Part shown: piece after piece, positions 36,520 through 44,963 of the stretch
Numbering within the stretch: position 1 is the stretch's first letter
How the letters are laid out: the number at the start of each line of letters is the position of its first letter
Source of the DNA: Microbaculum sp051390635
GTDB lineage: Bacteria; Pseudomonadota; Alphaproteobacteria; Rhizobiales; Tepidamorphaceae
Direction: 5' to 3'
Length of the DNA: 64,000 bases
Assembly (NCBI RefSeq): GCF_051390635.1
Contig: NZ_JBPODT010000002.1
Location: forward strand, 1,240,001-1,304,000
The notes under the pieces: model-generated
Seen by the model: only the letters and a program-made list of their open reading frames with translations
Databases searched by the model: none
Told to the model about the DNA's origin: nothing
Made by a program: the position numbers and the translations under genes

Positions 36520-36645
36520 TCAGCGCGCCGCGATGGCGTTCGGTTCGAACCCGCCAAACAACGCAGCAACAAGCATAACGCCGACCAGTACAGCGAGCGA
36601 CCAGGCGGTTACACGCAGATAGGACGGCCCTACATCACGCTCCAT
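36520..36645 (-). CDS. 41-residue single-span membrane protein
   Basis: Short ORF from the ATG at 36645 to a TGA at 36520. The sequence MERDVGPSYLRVTAWSLAVL is followed by VGVMLVAALFGGF and EPNAIAAR: one membrane helix at about 14-31. Codon choice has the GC3 bias of the neighbours, and a strong hairpin follows the stop. The ribosome site is weak (GGGG 6 nt upstream). I know no family. Confidence 0.45.
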   Translation of the reverse strand: MERDVGPSYLRVTAWSLAVLVGVMLVAALFGGFEPNAIAAR

Positions 36646-36851
36646 TCGGAACCCCATATTTTTGGTCGGCCAAGACTTGAACGATACGTGAGTCGCCGAC
36701 GCGGTGCGCTTGGTTACGCTTTCTTAACTTATTGCGCAAGGGCATATTGCGCTGCAGCATAACCGTCCACAGCCCCATCAACAGATACGGTTACCGGCCA
36801 CGCACAGGCCCCACATGTGGGGGGTGCTTTGACGCGGCGCGAGGCCGTGCC

Positions 36852-37655
36852 TCAAGGAGTCGGGCCGGGAAGGAGCTCGGGAATGCGTCCTGTCAGCCAG
36901 TAGACCAACAATCCGGCCCATTCGCGCGCGGCCGTATCGACGCGCCGCAGCCCCTCCGACGCGGTGGTGAACGGCCGCCACAGATCCGACCAGCCGCGGG
37001 TCCGGTAGTCGACGGGATAGGCCTCGACATCGAAGCCGACGGCCCTGAAGCAGCCGATGGCGCGCGGCATGTGCCAGGCCGACGTCACCAGCAGCCAGCG
37101 CTCGCCTGGCGCGGGGTCAACCAGCTCTTTGGTGTAGAGGGCGTTCTGCCAGGTATTGCGCGACCTGTCCTCGAGCACGATCCGGTCCCGTGCCAGGCCG
37201 ATGCCGTCGAACAGCCGGCCGGCGATGTCGGCCTCGCTGGACCGGTCGAACAGGATCTGTCCGGATCCGCCGGTGAACACGAGCTTGGCGTCCGGAAACT
37301 GCCGCGCCAGGTCGGCGAACGCGGTCAGGCGCTCTCCCGCCTCGTTCAGCGCGACGATCCCCCGCCCCGCGCTGACGGCGGTGTCGAACGAGCCGCCCAG
37401 CACGATGATTCCGTCCGGCGGAGGTCCCTCGCCCTGCGCCCAGACCGGGAACCGGTCGTCGAGCGGCAGCACCAGCAGATTCCCGAAGGGCGAGAACCCG
37501 CAGACCACCAGCCCGAACAGCCCCAGCCCCAAGAGCCACCTGCCGAACCGGCGAAAGCGGCCGAGCAGCAGCAGCGCGCCCGCCAGCGACACCGCGACGA
37601 GCAGGTTCGAGGGCTGCAGGAAGAACCAGCCGATCTTGGACAGGTAGAAGAACAT
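36852..37655 (-). CDS. YdcF/ElyC/SanA family (DUF218) membrane protein
   Basis: 267-residue protein with two N-terminal membrane helices (about 10-30 and 40-58), then the DUF218 domain: DGIIVLGGSFDTAV near 81-94, FTGGSGQ near 127 and SRNTWQNALYTKEL near 164-177, followed by LLVTSAWHMPRAIGCFRAVG. ElyC of this family works in envelope and peptidoglycan integrity through the undecaprenyl-phosphate carrier in E. coli; the role here is inferred by family only. Confidence 0.85.
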   Translation of the reverse strand: MFFYLSKIGWFFLQPSNLLVAVSLAGALLLLGRFRRFGRWLLGLGLFGLVVCGFSPFGNLLVLPLDDRFPVWAQGEGPPPDGIIVLGGSFDTAVSAGRGIVALNEAGERLTAFADLARQFPDAKLVFTGGSGQILFDRSSEADIAGRLFDGIGLARDRIVLEDRSRNTWQNALYTKELVDPAPGERWLLVTSAWHMPRAIGCFRAVGFDVEAYPVDYRTRGWSDLWRPFTTASEGLRRVDTAAREWAGLLVYWLTGRIPELLPGPTP

Positions 37656-37753
37656 GCCGGCTCGAAACTAGCCGGATTCGCCATCGGCCGCGCCTGCCGG
37701 GCGCCACCGGACACCGGCCGGACGTCGCTGCGCGATGTATCGTCCAGGCTTGT

Positions 37754-37882
37754 TTACAGGGAGCGCATCACTGGGGTTTCGGCCTCTGCGACAGCCTGGG
37801 TCGCGCGTGTGCCGAGTCCGATGACCGTGGTCGCCAGCAGCGCGGCAAGCACGATGGTCAGGAACGCGGTTCTCGGTCGCAT
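37754..37882 (-). CDS. 42-residue small exported or membrane protein
   Basis: Short ORF from the ATG at 37882 (GAGGA 7 nt upstream) to a TAA at 37754. The sequence MRPRTAFLTIVLAALLATTV is a typical signal peptide or membrane anchor, followed by IGLGTRATQAVAEAETPVMRSL. It lies between the YdcF gene and an AT-rich stretch, on the same strand as YdcF. No family recognised. Confidence 0.5.
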   Translation of the reverse strand: MRPRTAFLTIVLAALLATTVIGLGTRATQAVAEAETPVMRSL

Positions 37883-38031
37883 CTTTCGGTCCTCGGATTA
37901 ACATCCCAGGTCCTACGCCCCCGTTTATGAACGGAGGCTGAATGGTTCGCCGCCCGAGCCGGGCGATCGGGATTCCTTGTTAATTTCAAGTTACCGGCCA
38001 GGTCGGCGGCCAGGTCGGCGATCGGGCCGAG

Positions 38032-39618
38032 TCAGGGGCCGTGCAGCGCCTCGTCGACCAGTTCCACGGTGCGCTGCGCCGGCAGGGCGTCGGCCAGACC
38101 GATGCGGAAACAGACCAGCGCGACGGCCGCCAGCACCGCCATGTCCCAGCCGAACGGCAGCACGCCCAGCCCGCCGCCGAAATCGCCGAGGACGGACCCC
38201 GCGTTCACGCCGGCGATATAGACGAAGAACCACCGGGCATGGCCGATGTCGACGGGCCCGACCTGCGGTTCCCACCGCAGCTTCAGCGCGAAGATGGCGA
38301 CACCGGCGGCAAGGCCGATATCGAGGCGCCAGATCGTGTTCCAGCCGCTCCAGTAGATGATCAGCGTGGCGATCACGAAGGCCGCCGGCGCGACCACGTG
38401 AACGAAGGGGATCCGTATTGCCCGCGCCTGGTTCGGGATCTGGCTGCGCAAGGCCACGACGGTGAGCGGCCCGACGCAGAACGACAGCACGATCGCCGAC
38501 GAATTGAGGGCGACCATTTCCTTGAACGGCAGGCTGAGCATCAGCATGCCGACCACCGCGCCGAGCATCAGCGCCCTGAACGGAATGCCGCGGGCGGACA
38601 GCCGCGCGAACATCGCGGGGAAGAAGCCGTTGCGGGCGAGCGCCATGCCGAGCCGCGCATTCGAGCCGGTGGCGATCAGCGCCGAGCCGAACGGCCCGAG
38701 CACGGCGCCGCCATAGAGCAGGGCCAGCAGCCAGGACGCGCCGATCACGGTGGCGATCCCCGCCATCGGGCCGAGATGATGGCTGAAGTCGAGCGACGTC
38801 CAGCCGCCGTGAAACGCGCTCGGCGGCACGCCGCCGATGAAGGCGAATTGCAGCAGCACGTAGATGACAAAGCAGCCGAGCACCGTGAACAGCAGCGCCA
38901 GCGGCACGAACAGCGCCGGGCGCCGCGCCTCTCCGGCCAGGTCGATGATGTGGCGGAACCCCGCGTAGGCGAAGATCACGCCGCCGGTCGATATCGCGCC
39001 GAGGATGCCGATCAGTCCGTAGGGGGCGAAGCCACCGTGGGCCGAGAAGTTCGACCAGTGGAAATCGTGGCTGATGAAGGTCAGCACGACGATCAGCGGC
39101 ACCAGCACCTTCACGGTGGTGATGATCGCGTTGGCCTTGTCGAGCCAGGCGACGCCCAGCGCGTTGATCGCCACCATCAACAACAGGATGCAGACGGCGA
39201 CGGCGTATCCCAGCGGCGTCGGGCCGACGACGTCGCCGATGTCGCCCCCGCCCCCGGCCCCGCCATAGATGCCGGGAAGCAGCGGCCCGATATACTTGAG
39301 GATCGCTACCGCCTCGATCGGCGGCAGGGTGGCGTAGCCGAGCCACGCCGACCAGCCGATCAGCATGCTGGTGAAGCTGCCGTGCGAATAGCGCGGCAAC
39401 CGGGCGATAGCCCCGGCTTCCGGCAGGCAGCCGGCAATCTCGGCGAACGGCAGCGCGATCATCAGGATCAGCACGCCGCCGATGGCCCAGGATATCAGCG
39501 AGGCCGGGCCGGCCTGCTGCGCGGCGAGCAGCGGCGCGAACAGCCAGCCCGAGCCCAGCACCGCGCCGATGCCGATGAAGGTCAGCCCGCCGAGCCCGAT
39601 CGAACGCTTGAGCGCCAT
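38032..39618 (-). CDS. APC-family amino acid permease
   Basis: 528-residue transporter with about twelve membrane segments. The start ALKRSIGLGGLTFIGIGAVLGSGWLF carries the APC helix-1 glycine motif (G-x-G-x-x-x-G-S-G) used in substrate binding, and LPFAEIAGCLPEAGAIARLPRYSHG is the conserved helix 2-3 part. The substrate is unknown. I chose the ATG at 39618 with a GGGGGG purine run upstream; the frame is open 31 more codons that read as an Arg-rich shadow. Confidence 0.9.
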   Translation of the reverse strand: MALKRSIGLGGLTFIGIGAVLGSGWLFAPLLAAQQAGPASLISWAIGGVLILMIALPFAEIAGCLPEAGAIARLPRYSHGSFTSMLIGWSAWLGYATLPPIEAVAILKYIGPLLPGIYGGAGGGGDIGDVVGPTPLGYAVAVCILLLMVAINALGVAWLDKANAIITTVKVLVPLIVVLTFISHDFHWSNFSAHGGFAPYGLIGILGAISTGGVIFAYAGFRHIIDLAGEARRPALFVPLALLFTVLGCFVIYVLLQFAFIGGVPPSAFHGGWTSLDFSHHLGPMAGIATVIGASWLLALLYGGAVLGPFGSALIATGSNARLGMALARNGFFPAMFARLSARGIPFRALMLGAVVGMLMLSLPFKEMVALNSSAIVLSFCVGPLTVVALRSQIPNQARAIRIPFVHVVAPAAFVIATLIIYWSGWNTIWRLDIGLAAGVAIFALKLRWEPQVGPVDIGHARWFFVYIAGVNAGSVLGDFGGGLGVLPFGWDMAVLAAVALVCFRIGLADALPAQRTVELVDEALHGP

Positions 39619-39771
39619 CGATGTCCCCCCGCCCCGGCCGCGCGCGTCCACCGACTCGCCTGGCCGTGCGGGGCATCGTGACTCATCGCGGCGGCGGGTA
39701 GAACCCCGCACAGCCGCAAACCGGAGGGCGGGGACCCATAGGGCGGGGACCCGGACCGGCGGGCCCCCCGA

Positions 39772-40593
39772 TCAGTCCCAATCGGGCGCCCAGCTCGCCC
39801 GCACCAGGCGTCCGTCCGCATGCGCCAGGCCGGCGATCTCGGTCATCTCGGCCTCGGACAATTCGAAACCGTCGATATCGAGGTTTTCCGCCAGCCGCGC
39901 CTTCGAGCTGGTGCGCGGGATGGCGATGACGCCGGGCTGCTGGACGAGCCACCGCAGCGCGACCTGCGTGGCGGTGCGGCCGTGCCGTTCGGCGATCGCC
40001 TCCATGACCGGGTCGCCGACCACCTTGCCGCGGGCGATCGGGCAATAGGCGGTGACCGAAATGCCGTGCCGGCGGCAGGCGTCCATGATCTTGGCCTGGT
40101 CGAGATAGGGGTGATACTCGATCTGGTTGGTGACGATCGGCTCCGGCGACACGGCGACCGCCTCCTCGACGAGCGCCGCGGTGAAGTTGGATATGCCGAT
40201 GTTCCGGGCAAGGCCGGCGCGCTTGACCCGGGCGATCGCCTCCATCGTCTCCTTCACCGGCACCGCCGGGTTCGGCCAGTGCACCAGCAGGAGATCGACG
40301 TGATCGACACCGAGCCGGGCGACGCTCTCCTCGGCGGAGGCCTCCAGCTCGCCCGCCATGATCCGGTCGTACCAGACCTTGGTGGTCAGGAAGACGTCCG
40401 CGCGCGCCACGCCGGAGGCGCGGATGCCCTCGCCCACCTCGCGCTCGTTCTCGTAGGAGGCGGCCGTATCGACGTGCCGATAGCCGAGCCTTAGCCCCTC
40501 GGCGACGATCTCCACGCACTGCGCGCCGCGAATGTCCCAGGTTCCCAGACCGAGCGCGGGTATGCGGGCGCCGTTGCTTTCGACAATGTGCAT
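39772..40593 (-). CDS. Aldo/keto reductase
   Basis: 273-residue NADPH-dependent oxidoreductase with TIM-barrel marks: ALGLGTWDIRGAQC, GYRHVDTAASYENEREVGEGI with catalytic Asp and Tyr, TTKVW with Lys, LLLVHWPNP with His, and ISNFTAALVEEA. The C-terminal NADP site is AIPRTSSKARLAENLDI. It resembles the 2,5-diketo-gluconate/DkgA group, but the substrate is open. The ATG at 40593 has GGAGG upstream. It is divergent from the CDF transporter gene. Confidence 0.93.
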   Translation of the reverse strand: MHIVESNGARIPALGLGTWDIRGAQCVEIVAEGLRLGYRHVDTAASYENEREVGEGIRASGVARADVFLTTKVWYDRIMAGELEASAEESVARLGVDHVDLLLVHWPNPAVPVKETMEAIARVKRAGLARNIGISNFTAALVEEAVAVSPEPIVTNQIEYHPYLDQAKIMDACRRHGISVTAYCPIARGKVVGDPVMEAIAERHGRTATQVALRWLVQQPGVIAIPRTSSKARLAENLDIDGFELSEAEMTEIAGLAHADGRLVRASWAPDWD

Positions 40594-40781
40594 TCTCTTC
40601 CTCCCTCGGCCCGGGCGAGCGACACGCCCGTACAGGCCGACTTTACCGACAACCTGTGCCATGGTTATTCACCGTGCGAAGCGCCCCATAGCAGGAAACG
40701 GCTCGCGGTACGAACTTCCGGGGCGCGAACGCCCCCGCGGTGCGCCCCATCGGGCGTGATCTCCGTACAGGACCATTGCCG

Positions 40782-42158
40782 GTGTCGCAGGAAAAGCAGA
40801 CCGTCGCCCTGATATCGCTGTTCGCCAGCGGCTTCCTGGCCGCGTCGAAATTCGCCGTCGGCCTGATGACCGGCTCGCTCGGCATCCTGTCGGAGGCCGT
40901 GCACAGCCTGCTCGACCTCGGCGCCACCGCGATCACCCTTACCGCCGTACGCATCAGCGACCGTCCGCCGGACCGGACCCACCATTTCGGCCACGGCAAG
41001 ATCGAAAGCGTCGCCGCGCTCGCCGAGACCGGGCTTTTGTTCCTGACCTGCGCCTGGATCGTCTGGGAGGCCGGCAAGCGGCTCCTGTTCGAGGACGTGC
41101 ATGTCGAGGTGACGTGGATCGCGATCGCGGTGATCGTCGCCTCCATCGCCATCGACTTCAACCGCGCGCGGGTGCTGCGCCGGGTGGCCAGGAAGTACAA
41201 CAGCGAGGCGCTGGAAGCCGACGCCCTGCACTTCTCGTCCGACATGCTGAGCTCGATGGTCGTACTCGTCGGCCTCGCCCTGACCTGGGCCGGCTATCCC
41301 TGGGCCGACGCCCTCGCCGCCATCGGCGTTTCCATCTTCGTCTGCCTGGCCGGCTGGCGGCTCGGCAGGCGCACCATCAACACGCTGATGGACGCCGCGC
41401 CGACCGGCGCCTACGAGCGCATCGCCGATATCGCCGGCGAGACCGACGGCGTCCTCGCCCTCGACCGGCTGCGCGTCAGGCCCGGAGGCGCCACCTTGTT
41501 CGTCGATATCGACGTGCTGATCGCCCGCACCCTTCCCTTCGACCGGGTCACGGCGATCCAGAACCGGCTCGTCGCCGAGATCCGCACAGCGTTCCCCGAG
41601 GCCGATGTCAGCGTCACCGCGCGGCCGATCCAGCTCGACGACGAGACGATCTTCGACAAGGTGATGCTGATCTCGCGCCGGCGCGGCCTCGCCGTGCACC
41701 ACGTCACCGTCCAGCATATCGGCGAGCGGCTGTCGGTGAGCTTCGATATCGAGGTCGACGGCCAGATGCCGCTCGGCCAGGCCCACGAGCTCGCGGACTC
41801 GCTGGAGCGGTCCATCGCCGCCGAGCTCGGCACCGACGTGGAGGTGGAAAGCCATATCGAGCCGCTGCACGTCGCCACGCTTGCCGGCAGCGACGTTCCC
41901 GAAGACCGCCGCGACGCCTATCTTGCCGCGCTGAGGCGGCTGGCGCCGGACACGCGGATGCTGACCGACGTCCACAACGTGCGGGCGCGCGAGACCGAGC
42001 ACGGCGTCTTCGTCACCTTCCACTGCCGCGTCGACCCGGCCGTCCGCGTCGAGGACGTGCACGAGGCCGTCGATGCCCTGGAGCACGCGTTCCGTGAGAA
42101 AATGCCGGAGGTCCGCCGCGTCATCGCCCACGCCGAACCGCTCGGCGCGACGGTGTGA
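40782..42158 (+). CDS. Cation diffusion facilitator transporter with extended C-terminus
   Basis: 458-residue CDF-family metal exporter, against about 300 for ordinary members. The N-terminal membrane domain (about 10-210) has six helices with the metal-site residues in SEAVHSLLDLGATAI, HHFGHGKIE and EADALHFSSDMLSS (H-x-x-x-D). The C-terminal 250 residues appear to contain three successive ferredoxin-like dimerisation-type segments (about 195-280, 290-365 and 390-455) in place of one. I chose the GTG at 40782 (SQEKQTVALIS) with AGGA upstream; an ATG 14 codons earlier is open. The metal is not predictable; Fe, Zn and Mn occur in the family. Confidence 0.9.
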   Translation: MSQEKQTVALISLFASGFLAASKFAVGLMTGSLGILSEAVHSLLDLGATAITLTAVRISDRPPDRTHHFGHGKIESVAALAETGLLFLTCAWIVWEAGKRLLFEDVHVEVTWIAIAVIVASIAIDFNRARVLRRVARKYNSEALEADALHFSSDMLSSMVVLVGLALTWAGYPWADALAAIGVSIFVCLAGWRLGRRTINTLMDAAPTGAYERIADIAGETDGVLALDRLRVRPGGATLFVDIDVLIARTLPFDRVTAIQNRLVAEIRTAFPEADVSVTARPIQLDDETIFDKVMLISRRRGLAVHHVTVQHIGERLSVSFDIEVDGQMPLGQAHELADSLERSIAAELGTDVEVESHIEPLHVATLAGSDVPEDRRDAYLAALRRLAPDTRMLTDVHNVRARETEHGVFVTFHCRVDPAVRVEDVHEAVDALEHAFREKMPEVRRVIAHAEPLGATV

Positions 42159-42179
42159 CCCGCTTCGCGGTCCGGCCGC

Positions 42180-43331
42180 TCAGGCGGCCCTGGGAACAAA
42201 GAACTGCACGCGGTCGCGACCGTTTTCCTTGGCCAGGTAGAGCGCCCGGTCGGCCTCGATCAGCAACGGATCGAAATCGTCGGCCGCGGCGCCGGACACC
42301 GCGATCCCGATGCTGACGGTCGCCTGCATGTGCGCGCCGTCATTGTCGATCATCGTATTGGCGAACTCGGCCCGGATCCGCTCGCCGACGGCCATGGCGT
42401 CGATCCTGCCAGCGCCGGGCAGGAAGGCAAGGAACTCCTCGCCGCCGATGCGGCCGAACACGTCGCCATCGCGCAAGTTGGCCTCGGCGACGGCGGCGAA
42501 GGCAACGAGCACCCGGTCGCCGGCCGGATGGCCGAACCGGTCGTTGATCTGCTTGAAGCGATCCAGATCGAACAGCAGCATCGCGCCCGACCCCTTCGCC
42601 AGGCGCTCCGAGGCCGCCGCCAGCGTCGCGCCGCGATTGCGGGTTTGCGTCAGCTGGTCGGTCTCGGCGAGCCGGCGTTGCTCGGCCTCCGCCCGGTCCT
42701 TGGTGGCGGCGATGACGAGAACCGCGTTGGCGATGCAGAGCACGATCGGCAACATGACGAACAGGGCGGTAAACGGATCGGGTTGCAGATAGGCGTCGGC
42801 GGCCTTCGGCGGCACGAACACGGCGGCCAGCGACCGAAGCAGGAAGATTCCCGAAATCAGCAGGAAGGTCGCCGCGAGTGCGGTGCGCGAGGCCAGCCCG
42901 TCCACGCGGCCGCGCCAGTATTCGTGCGCCAGCGCCCCGGTATAGCCCGCGTACATCGCCGAGAACACGGCCACCCGCACGGGAAGCGAGTCATGGATCG
43001 CCGGCACGGCGCACAGCACGAGCCACACCGCCGGCCCCAGGAAAATCACGAACGGCGAGATCCGACTTCCGTTGAAGGCGCGCGCCCCGGCCCAGCCGAG
43101 GGAGATGCCCAGCACCAAGAGGGCGTTGGCGATATCGATGGACAGTATTTCGCTGATATCTCCTTCCAGGACCAAGAGCGTGAGCCCCACCGAAGCGGCG
43201 AACAAGCCGCCGCTCCACCACAGCAGCGTGCGCTCCGCCCGGTTTTGCCGCCACGACAGGAACAGCAGCCCCGCAACGGGAAAGCACATGGCCGCCGCCG
43301 TGAAGAAAATCGTGGGGGTATCGAGAAACAT
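42180..43331 (-). CDS. Membrane-bound diguanylate cyclase (GGDEF domain)
   Basis: 383-residue enzyme. Six or seven membrane segments form the sensor part (residues about 5-210), starting with the LDTPTIFF motif seen often in this type, and the GGDEF domain covers 215-380 with catalytic GGEEF at 296-300. The inhibitory I-site R287-D-G-D290 is intact, so feedback inhibition by c-di-GMP is expected. I chose the ATG at 43331; 15 further codons upstream are open but lie in front of the usual N-terminus. It converges with the CDF gene (gap 21 nt). Confidence 0.9.
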   Translation of the reverse strand: MFLDTPTIFFTAAAMCFPVAGLLFLSWRQNRAERTLLWWSGGLFAASVGLTLLVLEGDISEILSIDIANALLVLGISLGWAGARAFNGSRISPFVIFLGPAVWLVLCAVPAIHDSLPVRVAVFSAMYAGYTGALAHEYWRGRVDGLASRTALAATFLLISGIFLLRSLAAVFVPPKAADAYLQPDPFTALFVMLPIVLCIANAVLVIAATKDRAEAEQRRLAETDQLTQTRNRGATLAAASERLAKGSGAMLLFDLDRFKQINDRFGHPAGDRVLVAFAAVAEANLRDGDVFGRIGGEEFLAFLPGAGRIDAMAVGERIRAEFANTMIDNDGAHMQATVSIGIAVSGAAADDFDPLLIEADRALYLAKENGRDRVQFFVPRAA

Positions 43332-43442
43332 TGAGGGTAGCACCGTCGGTCGTGAGGACACGGCCGACCATGCCAAAGGGGTCTTAACGATTGGCCAAAC
43401 TATTTGATTAATTAAATTAATCGGGACTTAGCCGCCGTAACG

Positions 43443-44618
43443 TCATTTCGTTTCCTCGAACAGTTCGCGACCGATCAGCCAGCGCCGGATCTCGCTGGTG
43501 CCCGCGCCGATCTCGTACAGCTTGGCGTCGCGCAGCAGACGTCCGGTCGGGTAGTCGTTGATGTAGCCGTTGCCGCCCAGGACCTGGATCGCCTCGAGCG
43601 CCATCCAGGTCGCGGTCTCGGCGGCATACAGGATCGCGCCGGCGGCGTCCTTGCGGGTGGTCTCGCCCCGGTCGCAGGCCTTGGCGACCATGTAGATGTA
43701 GGCCCGCGAGGCGTTCATGCGGGTGTACATGTCGGCGAGCTTGCCCTGCATCAGCTGGAACGAGCCGATCGCCTGACCGAACTGCTTGCGCTCGTGCATG
43801 TAGGGTACGACCGCGTCCATGCACGCCTGCATGATACCGATCGGCCCGGCGGCGAGCACCACGCGCTCGTAGTCGAGGCCGGACATCAGCACGTTGACGC
43901 CCCGGCCCACCTCGCCGAGTACGTTTTCCTCGGGCACCTCGCAGTCCTCCAACACCAACTCGCCGGTATCGGAGCCGCGCATCCCGAGCTTGTCGAGCTT
44001 CTGCGCCGTCGAGAAGCCCTTGAAGCCCTTCTCCACTAGGAAGGCGGTGATGCCGCGCGGACCGGCGTCCGGATCGGTCTTGGCGTAGATCACCAGCGTA
44101 TCGGCGCCGGGCCCGTTGGTGATCCACATCTTCGAGCCGTTGATAACCCAGCGGTCGCCCTTCTTCTCGGCGCGGGTGCGCATCGAGACGACGTCGGAGC
44201 CGGCGCCGGGCTCGGACATCGCCAGCGCGCCCAGGCTCTCGCCCGAGATCAGGCCGGGCAGATACCGCGCCTTCTGGTCCTCGGTGCCGTTGCGGCGGAT
44301 CTGGTTGACGCAGAGATTGGAGTGCGCGCCGTAGCTCAGGCCCACCGAGGCCGAGCCGCGGCTGATCTCCTCCATGGCGATGCAGTGCTCGAGATAGCCC
44401 ATGGCGGAGCCGCCGTATTCCTCCTCCACGGTAATGCCGAGCAGCCCGAGCGCCCCGAGTTTCGGCCACAGCTGGCGCGGGAACTCGTTGGTCCGGTCGA
44501 TATCGGCCGCGATCGGCGCGATCTCGTCGTCGGAAAACGAGCGCACCGTGTCGCGCAGCATGTCGGCGTGCTCGCCGAGATCGAAGTTCAGGCTCGGATA
44601 GTCGTTGGGGCGTGTCAT
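43443..44618 (-). CDS. Isovaleryl-CoA dehydrogenase
   Basis: 391-residue FAD enzyme oxidising isovaleryl-CoA to 3-methylcrotonyl-CoA in leucine breakdown. The acyl-CoA dehydrogenase signature ALAMSEPGAGSDVVSM (131-146) and KMWITNGPGADTLV are present, and the catalytic Glu251 lies in GLDYERVVLA, the position special to isovaleryl-CoA dehydrogenases. The C-terminal QVLGGNGYINDYPTGRLLRDAKLYEIGAGTSEI is full length. GAGG stands 6 nt before the ATG. It is 8 kb from mccB, whose product carries out the next step, instead of in one liu operon. Confidence 0.93.
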   Translation of the reverse strand: MTRPNDYPSLNFDLGEHADMLRDTVRSFSDDEIAPIAADIDRTNEFPRQLWPKLGALGLLGITVEEEYGGSAMGYLEHCIAMEEISRGSASVGLSYGAHSNLCVNQIRRNGTEDQKARYLPGLISGESLGALAMSEPGAGSDVVSMRTRAEKKGDRWVINGSKMWITNGPGADTLVIYAKTDPDAGPRGITAFLVEKGFKGFSTAQKLDKLGMRGSDTGELVLEDCEVPEENVLGEVGRGVNVLMSGLDYERVVLAAGPIGIMQACMDAVVPYMHERKQFGQAIGSFQLMQGKLADMYTRMNASRAYIYMVAKACDRGETTRKDAAGAILYAAETATWMALEAIQVLGGNGYINDYPTGRLLRDAKLYEIGAGTSEIRRWLIGRELFEETK

Positions 44619-44963
44619 CGTCAGCCTCGTTTCCCTGGAGTTTTCCCTGAAAGTGTCACTATCTCGCGCCCCGGACCTGATCCGGGGCCCAGCCCGGCGA
44701 CTGCCGCGTCTCTGGGGCCTGGATCAAGTCCAGGACACGAGGCCTGTTTCGTATTACCGGTCGTGCGTACCTGACGTCTCTCGGCGTGCATCGGCATGGC
44801 CGTGCCGTGTCGCTCTGGATTCCCGCTTTCGCGGGAATGAGCGGCTGGGGGAACGGTCTCGCCTCCTCTCCGCTCACCCCCGCGAAAGCGGGAGCCCGGA
44901 AGCCGCGAGCATCGGAGCCGGACGTCTTGTCGAACCGATCCATCACACCCATTCGCCTGCCCC
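44619..44963. repeat. Intergenic cluster of dispersed palindromic repeats
   Basis: 345 bases without a gene. They contain CCCCGGACCTGATCCGGGGC (from 44668), a related palindrome CTGGATCAAGTCCAG (near 44720), and two copies of the ATTCCCGCTTTCGCGGGAAT palindrome: one at 44818-44840 and an inverted, diverged one at 44871-44895. The same palindrome recurs at 57782-57805 and 57963-57986, so these are members of a genome-wide repeat family, similar in nature to REP/RIME elements. Confidence 0.75.

Noticed and set aside
38041..39681. Open plus-strand frame of about 546 codons across the permease gene
   Set aside because: Antisense shadow of a clear APC permease; low-complexity Arg/Asp/His composition and no ribosome site.
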